DNA from: Pelargonium nanum
Taxonomy: Eukaryota; Streptophyta; Magnoliopsida; Geraniales; Geraniaceae
Direction: 5' to 3'
Assembly: GCA_036897485.1 (NCBI GenBank)
Contig: JAYMTF010000985.1
Span: 1 to 27,517, forward strand
DNA length: 27,517 nt
The position numbers and the translations under genes were made by a program. Shown here in pieces: positions 12,301 to 20,383 of this stretch. The notes below the pieces were generated by a model. That model searched no databases. It worked only from the letters and a program-made list of their open reading frames with translations, and was not told where the DNA came from. How positions within the stretch are numbered: the first letter of the stretch is position 1; each line of letters starts with the position of its first letter.

Positions 12301-12902
12301 AATGGCCATTCCCATCCCCATTCATAAAAATTAATCCAAATGCTACCACTTATAGTTAAAACCACTTGAACATGTTACACAATGCTCATGAGGGCACATG
12401 AAAGAAAGTCAAATACTAATTACTCTCTCCGTCTCAAAATGAGTGTCCTCTTTTACTTTCTAAGAAGTTAATTTGCATAATTGTCAATAGTATCTTTATA
12501 ATAAGTTAGTTAGTATTTCTTAAGTTTGCTATAACACATTATCATGATAATACAAGAGTGAATATACCACCCACATTAGTTAACTTATTATTTTCTCGAA
12601 ATTGAAACAAGGACACTCGTTTTGGAACGGATAAAGTATATTATTATAAATTATTGCAAAAGGTTAAATAAGACACTTATATTTGTCCCTTGGGAGATCA
12701 TCCTGACTGAAATTTTGTTATCCATCTTTGAGGTGCGCAGGTGAAGGAAAGAAGCTCCACAGACGCGGATAATTCAGCTGAGAGAATCGCAAACTTTTTA
12801 TTAAGTGAAGCTAGAACACTGCGAACAAAGGATAACACCTCCATAATTTATATAGAATTTGACATGTTTAACAATATCTCTTCATGTAAAGTTGACTCTT
12901 AA
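3305..12902 (+). CDS. KAPP: Kinase-associated protein phosphatase (KAPP), FHA + PP2C
   Basis: Thirteen exons: 3305-3439, 4736-4925, 5036-5236, 5345-5520, 5616-5774, 6478-6621, 6700-6761, 7367-7502, 10165-10259, 11265-11380, 11475-11604, 11975-12029, 12741-12902; 586 aa, close to Arabidopsis KAPP. All introns are GT-AG and phases match. Residues 6-26 are a Leu-rich membrane anchor. The FHA domain (about 178-287) keeps phosphothreonine-binding residues R209 (LGR), S223 and H226 (SGKH) and N247 (LNGT). The PP2C domain (about 300-575) keeps metal ligands D343 (DGHGG), D516 (SDGFWD) and D564 (KDN). Known of the family: the FHA domain binds phosphorylated receptor-like kinases such as CLV1, and the Mn/Mg-dependent phosphatase dampens their signalling at the membrane. 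Start 3305 is preferred over the in-frame ATG at 3221 because the family begins just before the anchor. Intron 8 is large (2662 bp) and carries a long inverted repeat; intron 12 is mostly MITE sequence. Confidence 0.95.
4273..4490. repeat. Tandem duplication in KAPP intron 1
   Basis: Two adjacent copies of an about 110-bp unit (4273-4382 and 4383-4490) share 'gcacttg', 'gagaaagaa', 'aattcaggaatttt/c-ccata', 'catgctt' and 'ggttctaaagctta' in order with moderate divergence. It is a local duplication, not a recognised transposon. The rest of intron 1 (3440-4735) shows nothing notable. Confidence 0.75.
8345..9110. repeat. Long inverted repeat in KAPP intron 8
   Basis: The stretch at about 8345-8545 matches the reverse complement of about 8890-9110 with interruptions; for example 'tttactcaacaagagagaag' pairs with 'cttactcagcaaggagaaag' read from the other strand, followed in both by 'agtttgct' and an 'agataat' word. 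Arms are about 200 bp and the spacer is about 345 bp. The two arms create a pair of look-alike hydrophobic frames (8278-8502 on - and 8953-9177 on +), which I treat as by-products. The spacer holds a small perfect hairpin 'gaggtgtgtcacctc' near 8662. It could be a fold-back transposon or an inverted duplication. Confidence 0.65.
12055..12178. mobile_element. Stowaway-type MITE fragment
   Basis: Two overlapping Stowaway-like ends ('ctgtcccaaaataactgcc' and 'tttgtcccaaaataagtct') are followed by body sequence resembling the complete copy downstream ('gttagtaaattg...accaatattatcttgaatataagttag'). No matching right end was seen. It lies in KAPP intron 12, directly before another element. Confidence 0.55.
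12179..12347. mobile_element. MITE with GGTAGC(A/G)TTTGGAT ends
   Basis: The left end 'ggtagcgtttggat' and right end 'atccaaatgctacc' form an imperfect terminal inverted repeat around a 169-bp non-coding core with 'cattcccatt' words, a common type of plant MITE. No convincing target-site duplication was found, so the superfamily (hAT or PIF/Harbinger) is left open. KAPP intron 12. Confidence 0.6.
12423..12636. mobile_element. Complete Stowaway-type MITE
   Basis: The left end 'ctctctccgtctcaaaatga' plus 'gtgtcct' is mirrored at the right end (12610-12636, reverse complement 'ctttatccgttccaaaacga' plus 'gtgtcct'). TA dinucleotides flank both ends (12421-12422 and 12637-12638), as expected for Tc1/mariner-derived Stowaway MITEs. 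Length is 214 bp and it is non-coding. KAPP intron 12. Confidence 0.85.
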
Positions 12903-13315
12903 TATGAATACATACAAGGCATTAGTTACAGAGTTGTTTTGGTATGACTTGTTCAAAGATATATATAGGAAGATAAGGACTTCACTTGTTGAAAGCATTG
13001 TTGCCCAATGCTCAAATTACCAAAGCATTTTTTGGAGAGCTGGAGTGAAGATGTCTGCAGAAGGGAAGTATAGGTGTAGTGGTCAACCAGAAGTTCATGT
13101 CTTCTCTGTCTGATACTTTCAACTCATACATTGAATTTTTTTTTTAATCTTAAAATAGTGTTCCCATTGTTGTTATATCTATAGGAAAAGTGGCTTGAAG
13201 GAAATTGAATTTGTTTGATTGGCCTTTGTAGATCAGTACACTTGAATTTGGAGAATATCCAATTTTTTTGTAAAACGCGACGTATAAAGTTTCTCGTTTA
13301 TATGAAATGTTTGTA
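12903..13315. other. KAPP 3' flank
   Basis: This is 3' untranslated and intergenic DNA after the KAPP stop. No exact AATAAA was found close to the stop. The 84-residue frame at 12859-13113 overlaps the end of KAPP in another frame and shows no recognisable similarity. Confidence 0.4.
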
Positions 13316-13319
13316 TATA

Positions 13320-13470
13320 CTTTCTATGTCTCAAAATAATTGTTGTTTTTCTATTTCGAGTAAAATTAAAAAGTTAGTATTGTTTATTTTCTATTTTATT
13401 GCTCATAACATGTGTTGTAACAAATTTAAGAGATACTATCTCCGTTTCAAATTAAATATTTTTTACAAAT
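13320..13470. mobile_element. Degenerate Stowaway-like MITE pieces
   Basis: Two left-end-like sequences in the same orientation, each after a TA: 'ctttctatgtctcaaaataa' at 13320 and 'ctatctccgtttcaaatt' at 13436. The body between them resembles Stowaway internal sequence. No right end was found. Confidence 0.4.
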
Positions 13471-13494
13471 ATTAAAAAAAAAAGCGTGTGTAGC

Positions 13495-13532
13495 ATATAT
13501 ATATATATATATGTGTGTGTGTGTATATATAT
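13495..13532. repeat. Compound (AT)n(GT)n(AT)n microsatellite
   Basis: About nine AT units, six GT units and four AT units in succession between KAPP and PPDK. Confidence 0.9.
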
Positions 13533-13980
13533 GAACCGGACTCAATTAAATACGAAACCACTCAAATTCTCAATAATGAAGATGACACAAGAAATGAATG
13601 TACAAGACAAATAGGCAGATTCAATCTTCTGCAAGGCTCCTAGAAAAACTCACCAATGTGATAAACTTTTTTATTGTGTGCACGCATCACATATGCTTTG
13701 TTGCTTATCACTCGTATTGCCTATGTTGCTGTAACGATTTGAAAGTTTTTATAGTGAATAACATTTGCAATAAACGACAAGAATGAAATACATAAGAAAA
13801 CTCATGTCGATGATGCGATTAGAAGAAAAACATTCTCAAAAACATTTTAGTAAATAATACTCATTGTGTTTAAAATGAGTTTCAACTTTTCTCTTAAATG
13901 AGTTAGTTATACACAGTGGTAGAGCTATGGAACAGTCGTAGTGACCCATGCTATATACTAGTGAAATTTTAATAATTTTA
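13533..13980. other. Intergenic DNA with no clear feature
   Basis: AT-rich. A weak Stowaway-like end ('tactcattgtgtttaaaatg') lies near 13858. Nothing else was recognised. Confidence 0.35.
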
Positions 13981-14492
13981 ACAAAAATTGCAAGTGGCTA
14001 AATATAATAGTGCAAGTGAAACTCTACAAATAAGGTTGACACTTTAGTAGTGGAAGCCCAAGTCATTGTAATTAGTCCATTTATGAAATTTAATATAGTA
14101 TCAAAGCTGGTTTTGATCCAGGCCTTGGCCTGAAAGTGGCCCATTTATGTTGCCTCCCTCTGTGGTCTCCGGCCCGTTTGCAGATGGATATGCCTGCAGC
14201 GGCCCACGTGTGGAAGAAAAATACCTACACGTGAGGGGGAGTGCAGATTTATAAAGCTACCAATTGTGCACGTGTCGAGCTTATCGGTAAAAGAAATATG
14301 TGAGACTGAAACGTGAGAGGGAGTGTTGAAGTGGATGTTATCCCACATTAGAAAATTACAAACTGAAGTGGCTAAATATAATGGTGCAAGTGAAACCCTA
14401 CTAATTTCTACAAAAAAAAAAACAAAACCCTACTAATAAGGTTGATCATTTAGTAGTGGAAGCCTAAACCATTGTATTTATAAAATTTAACA
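13981..14492 (+). mobile_element. Small non-coding LTR element (TRIM-like fossil)
   Basis: Two similar blocks flank an about 230-bp non-coding interior. The 5' LTR block (about 13981-14095) and 3' LTR block (14324-14492) share 'aagtggctaaatataat', 'gtgcaagtgaaac', 'aataaggttga' and 'tttagtagtggaagcc' in order. The 5' block is followed by 'tagtatcaaagctgg', close to the methionine-tRNA primer site (TGGTATCAGAGC). The 3' block is preceded by a purine tract and begins TGTTG. Tiny size, no coding capacity and paired LTRs fit a terminal-repeat retrotransposon in miniature. LTR divergence and loss of the outer 5' part suggest an old, broken copy. Confidence 0.7.
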
Positions 14493-14783
14493 GAACCAAC
14501 TCCGCAACTTAATTAAAAGCTTAAATTGATAGTTAAAACTTGAAAATCTAATGTTAGTTTTATACTCTGACACATCGCTTTGGATTTGAATATAAGATGT
14601 ACCTTAAAGTTGGCGGTGAAAGTTTGTTGCAAATAAACAAGTTGCAAGGGGCATAGAAGTAAAATGGGAGGTAGAGTAGCCGCTCAAAAACATGTGGTTT
14701 TGTTTTCATAGTTGGGAATGGATAGGAGAGGAGAGGACCTGTTTGTTTCCCTTTCTCTCTGTCCTTCCACACACACAGACACA

Positions 14784-14793
14784 TATATATATA
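14784..14793 (+). promoter_or_regulatory. Candidate TATA box for plastid-form PPDK
   Basis: TATATATATA followed by 'gattt' lies 53 bp before the first PPDK ATG. Transcription starting about 30 bp downstream would give a short leader of roughly 25-30 nt. The repetitive AT tract makes the exact box ambiguous. Confidence 0.4.
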
Positions 14794-14845
14794 GATTTGT
14801 ACTGAGAGTGTGTAATGATTGATATTCTGGTCCTCAATAAAGAAA

Positions 14846-17800
14846 ATGCCAGCAACCATGAATGGCACTGCCATGGTAAGGAGGTGTTTAGCTCCAAAAA
14901 TGTTCAAGCACCATATTCAAACCACTACTATTACTTGTGATCATGGTGGAGTTGGAGGAGCCATTAGGTCTCACAAACTGAAGCTCTTCAACAATGGTAA
15001 TAAGAATTGCAAGATAGAGTCCTCGAACGAGCCATCAATCCGACGACAAGCCATCCTCAGTCCTGTCTCAGATGAATCTGCTCCAACGACTGAAAAGGTA
15101 CACAACTGATCATTCTTCTGATCATCTTCTCTTTTGTTTCTATAAACTAATATGTGGATTTACAGCTAGTCCTGATTCTCAATCTTTGATCTTTCGGCTA
15201 CTTTATGCAGAGGGTTTTTACTTTTGGCAAGGGAAGAAGTGATGGAAACAAGAACATGAAGTCCTTGGTAAGCATCTTTTGTTTCTTTACCATGAATCAA
15301 GGACTATCTTTTTTATATCAGCAGGTATAACAACCGAGCCTCAAACCTGATAACTGAAGAGAAGCAAGCGCTTAAGCCACTTGCCCCGATGATGATTCTT
15401 AAATCAAGAACTATCTATTCCATTTTATACTAATGGTTGGCTAAACTTTTTTTTTTTTTTTTTTTAGTTGGGGGGGAAGGGGGCAAATCTTGCAGAGATG
15501 GCAAGTATTGGACTCTCAGTCCCGCCCGGACTGACTATATCAACAGAAGCATGCCAAGAGTACCAGAAGAATGGACAGAAGATACCAGATGGGCTGTGGG
15601 AGGAGATATTGGAAGGATTGGCAAGTGTTGAGAAGGAGATGGGAGCTTTTCTTGGTGATCCCACCAAGCCTCTTCTCCTCTCTGTTCGATCTGGTGCTGC
15701 GGTACGTGCATATGCTTGTGCAAATTTAGTTTCTTTACTCCCTATATATCGACATAATGAACTGATTATTCGGGAATATATGTGATACAAATGAATTAGA
15801 TTTCCATGCCCGGGATGATGGACACTGTCCTCAACCTTGGACTGAATGATGAAGTGGTTCAAGGACTGGCAGCAAAGAGTGGAGACCGCTTTGCTTATGA
15901 CTCGTACCGACGTTTCCTAGACATGTTTGGAGGAGTTGTAAGTATTTCTATATATTTCAATCACTCATTTCCACTATTCTTCTTCACTCTATACACTGAA
16001 TGACTGAAATGTTATGTTGAATTTGAATTTGAAGGTTATGGGGATTCCTCACTCGTCGTTCGAGGAGAAGTTAGAGAAGCTGAAAGAAGTTAAAGGGGTT
16101 GAGCTTGACACTGATCTAACAGCCTCAGACCTCAAAGACTTAGTGGAACAATACAAACAAGTTTACCAAGAAACTATTGGTGACAAGTTTCCTTCAGGTA
16201 TGCACATAGATATACATATAGGACATGATAGAAAATGAAGTGTTGATTGATTGATTGATTGATTTGCATTGGAAATATGTGTAGATCCCAAGAAGCAGTT
16301 GCAGTTGGCTATTGAAGCAGTGTTCAATTCATGGGATAGCCCCAGGGCCATCAAGTATAGGAGCATAAATCAGATAACAGGCTTGAAAGGAACTGCTGTG
16401 AACATTCAATGCATGGTGTTTGGAAACATGGGGAACACTTCAGGCACTGGTGTTCTTTTCACCAGGAACCCGAGCACCGGTGAGAACAAGCTCTATGGGG
16501 AGTTTCTGGTGAATGCGCAGGGAGAGGATGTTGTTGCTGGTATTAGAACCCCTCAAGATTTATCCACCATGGAAACATGCATGCCCCAAGCCTATAAGGA
16601 GCTTTTGGAAAACTGCCAGATTTTAGAGAGACATTACAGAGATATGATGGTACATAGTACATACTAGCTACAAGTTAATATTTATAAATCATTGTACTTG
16701 TTCAAAATCAAATCATTTTTCAACATCTACTTTCAGGATATTGAATTTACAGTTCAAGAAAATAGGCTGTGGATGTTGCAATGTCGATCTGGTAAGCGTA
16801 CTGGCAAAGGCGCTGTAAAGATAGCTGTGGACATGGTTCATGAAGGTTTGGTTGATACTCGGTCTGTGATAAAAATGGTGGAGCCACAGCATCTTGACCA
16901 ACTACTTCATCCACAGGTAGGTATATATACTAATGGAGTACTTACTATTTGATTAACAAATTTACATGAAGTGAACAATACAAAACATATGTCATTTTGT
17001 TGGATGATTATAGTTTGAGGATCCATCTACATACAAAGACAAAGTTATTGCTGTGGGCTTGCCTGCATCTCCAGGAGCTGCAGTTGGCCAAATTGTGTTC
17101 ACTGCTGATGATGCTGAAGCATGGCATGCACAAGGAAAGAGTGCTATCTTGGTACATATATACTAATTGCTCAATTTCACATCATTTGTTTTAATTTATT
17201 CAGAAACTAGTTCCCAACTTATGATCCAACTTATAGAATAACCCGTATATATACTCAAAATGAAGGTAAGAACTGAGACGAGTCCAGAAGACGTGGGAGG
17301 AATGCATGCTGCAGCCGGGATCCTGACAGCTAGAGGAGGCATGACATCTCATGCAGCTGTTGTGGCGCGAGGCTGGGGAAAGTGCTGTGTGTCAGGCTGT
17401 TCTGATATCCGCGTAAATGACGCTGAAAGGGTATGTACACTTTTCATTATTGTGTTATGTTGGTGTTCAATTAGTGGAAGAGGAAGTTGTATATAGAACT
17501 AGCAATAATGCCTTATGCAGGTAGTTGTCATAGGCGGCATGGTGATCCCAGAAGGGGAATGGATTTCGCTAAATGGATCAACCGGTGAAGTGATTTTGGG
17601 AAAACAGCCACTCTCTCCTCCTGCTCTAAGTGGGGACTTGGAAACCTTTATGACATGGGTTGATGAAATAAGGAACCTCAAGGCCAGTCAAGAGATACTA
17701 CTGATCATACAATTTTTTACATAGTAGTAGATATTCTAAACATTTCCCAATTGATCATATACTAAACTGATGCTATAAACAATAGGTTATGGCAAATGCT

Positions 17801-19514
17801 GATACACCTGAAGATGCATTAACAGCAAGAAAGAATGGTGCCCAAGGGATTGGACTTTGTAGAACAGAACATATGGTAAATCATGTTACCATCACTGTTT
17901 TCAACACCTGAATATATTGTTATATCTGATATTTTCATTTCTTGGTATGTTTCAGTTCTTTGCCTCAGATGAGAGGATAAAGGCTGTGAGAAGGATGATA
18001 ATGGCAGTCACAACTGAGCAGAGGAAAGCGGCGCTAGATTTGCTACTTCCTTATCAAAGATCTGACTTTGAGGGGATTTTCCGCGCAATGGATGGTAACT
18101 TTTCTTATTTTCTACTGATTACTGGTCGATTATGGACATGATCAAATTGGAAACTTGATCAATCACCAGGTCTTCCAGTGACTATCCGACTGCTAGATCC
18201 TCCACTTCATGAATTCCTTCCTGAAGGCGACATAGAACAGATTGTTAGTGAACTGGCCGCGGAGACTGGCATGACTGAAGATGAAGTTTGTTCAAGAATT
18301 GAGAAACTATCAGAAGTGAATCCCATGCTGGGCTTCCGAGGCTGCAGGTGATGTTATTGCAATGTATAATTCAATTCTTGATTTGAATGAAGCATCATTT
18401 CCGCGCTGCCGTGCATGTTGATTGAATCAATCCATTGAACAGGCTGGGGATATCATACCCCGAACTTTCTGAGATGCAGGCTCGTGCAATCTTTCAAGCC
18501 GCGGTCTCAATGACCAACCAGGGCTTTACAGTTTTCCCAGAGATCATGGTTCCCCTTGTTGGAACTCCTCAGGTTCAATTTTTATTATTTTCCCATAATG
18601 TATTCTTCAAGTAGGATAGTATGTTTGGCCATGTTTCTAGTACAATAATATGCTTAAAGACCACAAAACAAATTTGTTTGCAGGAACTTGGGCATCAAGT
18701 GAGCTTAATAAGGAGTGTTGCTGATAAAGTATTCTCTGAGATGGGTTCTTCTTTGACCTATAAAGTGGGAACCATGATTGAGATCCCAAGAGCTGCTCTG
18801 GTTGCTGATGAGGTATGCACATATGATTTCATGTTCCGGGGTTTCTATATACTTAGTACTGACAAGAAACACAAATTAACTTCTCTTTGCTGGTGGTCAC
18901 AGATTGCAAAAGAAGCAGAATTCTTCTCATTTGGCACCAATGATCTCACACAAATGACTTTTGGATATAGCAGAGATGATGTTGGCAAATTCATCCCCAT
19001 TTACTTAGCCAATGGCATTTTGCAAAGTGACCCATTTGAGGTTACACATACACATACAATATTTTCACTAGCTTGATTGAGAAAACATGTGTTTACTTGA
19101 GAAAACTTATCTATTGTTTGCATTTGCCTTGCAGGTACTTGATCAGAAAGGTGTTGGCCAACTTATCAAGATGGCAACTGAAAAGGGTCGCGCAGCGAGG
19201 CCTAGTTTAAAGGTCTGTGATAAGAGCATATGTGCTTGCTGAACTCGCTACGATGAACATTTCAGCCTAATCATTTGATTTGATTTGATTATGCTCAGGT
19301 TGGAATATGTGGGGAGCACGGGGGAGAGCCTTCTTCTGTTGCATTCTTTGCAAAAACGGGACTTGACTACGTTTCGTGCTCTCCATTCAGGTTCACTATT
19401 TTCGAATGAATTCCTTACTTAGCTTTCGTTTTTCGACTTTCTGAATCTTACTTTGATATATCTTTTGATAGGGTTCCTATTGCTAGGCTAGCAGCAGCTC
19501 AAGTTGCAGTTTGA
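14846..19514 (+). CDS. PPDK: Pyruvate, phosphate dikinase, chloroplastic
   Basis: Nineteen exons: 14846-15097, 15211-15267, 15468-15701, 15800-15937, 16035-16197, 16285-16649, 16737-16916, 17014-17151, 17266-17430, 17521-17682, 17786-17875, 17956-18094, 18170-18347, 18443-18572, 18684-18812, 18903-19040, 19135-19212, 19299-19390, 19472-19514; 956 aa, normal for the plastid form. It interconverts pyruvate + ATP + Pi with PEP + AMP + PPi. Residues 1-84 look like a transit peptide. Then come the ATP-binding domain (about 90-430; [17 protein letters not shown]), the phosphohistidine domain ([13 protein letters not shown], catalytic H538), and the PEP/pyruvate barrel with catalytic C916 (VGICGEHGG). 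T536, two residues before the histidine, matches the site switched by the PPDK regulatory protein. Intron 10 has a GC donor. A second start (15205) could make a cytosolic form. Nothing shows whether the plant is C3 or C4. Confidence 0.97.
15141..15210 (+). promoter_or_regulatory. Candidate internal promoter and cytosolic PPDK start
   Basis: Intron 1 (15098-15210) is only 113 bp. It holds TATAAAC at 15141 and, across its own splice acceptor, ATGCAG at 15205-15210, in frame with exon 2. A transcript begun inside the intron would encode [10 protein letters not shown] with no transit peptide, which resembles known cytosolic PPDK starts. No ATG lies between about 15171 and 15205. Dual promoters with the second in or near intron 1 are known for PPDK genes of maize, Flaveria and Arabidopsis; its use here is inferred. 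Confidence 0.55.
15310..15401 (-). mobile_element. tRNA-derived SINE in PPDK intron 2
   Basis: Read on -, it has a box A-like GGCAAGTGG, a box B-like GGTTTGAGGCT, then 'ctgctgat' and an A/T-rich tail. It is flanked by 15-bp direct repeats (15295-15309 'aatcaaggactatct' and 15402-15416 'aatcaagaactatct', one mismatch), a target-site duplication typical of LINE-driven SINE insertion. Related copies lie at about 20178-20289 (+) and 26610-26712 (-). It makes up nearly half of the 200-bp intron. Confidence 0.75.
16243..16265. repeat. (TTGA)n microsatellite in PPDK intron 5
   Basis: Five to six tetranucleotide units shortly before the exon 6 acceptor. Confidence 0.8.
17683..17785 (+). other. GC-AG intron (PPDK intron 10)
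   Basis: The frame joins ...IRNLK (exon 10) to [10 protein letters not shown] (exon 11) only if the donor is AAG|GCCAGT at 17683. The nearest GT (17687) would add 4 nt and shift the frame, and reading through meets a stop. The acceptor is a normal AATAG. The donor keeps the AAG|GC--GT context usual for GC-AG introns, apart from C at +3. Confidence 0.8.
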
Positions 19515-19673
19515 GAAATAGTACTTTGGGGACATGCAATGCATATATTATCTTGATTCCAGATATTGTAGATATATAGATTGGATTTTATGGATGTTTT
19601 AAGCCATATATATGTTTTCTGTTTGATATGGGCCAAAACCATACACATACATATAGCATTATATTAAGAAGGT

Positions 19674-19679
19674 AATAAA
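19674..19679 (+). terminator. Candidate PPDK poly(A) signal
   Basis: AATAAA 160 nt after the PPDK stop codon, in AT-rich 3' flank. Confidence 0.4.
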
Positions 19680-19958
19680 GGAAACAAATGTTTGTAACTT
19701 AAACAAGTAAATAATGAAAGAATAAGAGTTATAGTTCATTTACTTGTTTTGCTGTATATATATACATTCTAAGTGCAACATTCTCCTAATTTGTATAATT
19801 TGAGTTTTTGTAAGATGAAGTTTACAACATTCAGTTTTGCATTTTACATTTGGGCATACATTAATGGTAAGTCTCTATTCTATTTTTATTTTTTATTTTT
19901 TATTTTTATGCCTAAAACTAACAGTTTGTTATTCAAATCAAACTATACCAAAAACAAT

Positions 19959-20046
19959 ATTAAATTGGGTGGATAGTAGGGCGATTACAGTGGACATCAT
20001 CCATGTACTTTTTGATAGCCATTAAATTGGGCGGATAGTAGGGCGA
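19959..20046. repeat. 26-bp direct repeat between PPDK and the thioesterase
   Basis: Two copies (19959-19984 and 20021-20046) of a 26-bp sequence around 'ggatagtagggcga', differing at one base, lie 62 bp apart. It could be the target-site or end of an unrecognised insertion, or a local duplication. Confidence 0.75.
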
Positions 20047-20177
20047 CAACATTCTCCTGTTCACGACCTGACTCAATAAAGAAGATTAGGTCGGTTTGTT
20101 ACATGGACGTGTAATAATTCTAACTTTGTATGTCTTATCGGTTATTACAGAATCTCTTATCTATTATAAAAGAAACA

Positions 20178-20289
20178 ATCAAAATGCAGGACAAGTGATT
20201 GGTTTCACTTATTCTCTTAAGGTCTCAGTTTCAAGACTTGGTGTTTGTACGCTTGCTGATAAATAAATTTTAAAAAAAACAATAAAAAA
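20178..20289 (+). mobile_element. SINE copy in the PPDK/thioesterase intergenic region
   Basis: It shares 'ggtgtttgta(c/a)gcttgctgat' and an A-rich tail with the copy at 26610-26712, and upstream 'agtgattggtttcact' aligns with 'agtggttgatttcact' in that copy. Box B is degenerate. Flanks 'aaacaatcaaaa' and 'gcaacatcaaag' may be an old target-site duplication. It ends just past the thioesterase 3' end. Confidence 0.65.
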
Positions 20290-20342
20290 AGCAACATCAA
20301 AGAAATAGCTTCACCAAATAGTGGCAATGAAATTTGAAAGTA

Positions 20343-20348
20343 TTTATT
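20343..20348 (-). terminator. Candidate thioesterase poly(A) signal
   Basis: AATAAA on the minus strand, about 36 nt beyond the stop codon of the thioesterase gene. Confidence 0.45.
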
Positions 20349-20383
20349 GGGGTTCATGTACAGCTAATGCTGGATTTCAAATA

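Noticed and set aside
14560-14907. 115-residue minus-strand ORF
   Set aside because: It spans the PPDK promoter and first exon in antisense and has simple-sequence composition (ICVCV runs from a CA/TA repeat).
15464-15862. 132-residue minus-strand ORF
   Set aside because: It lies antisense to PPDK exons 3 and 4 and is a shadow of a strongly coding region.
17687-17688. Canonical GT donor for PPDK intron 10
   Set aside because: It would add 4 nt to exon 10 and shift the frame before the conserved VMANADTP block.
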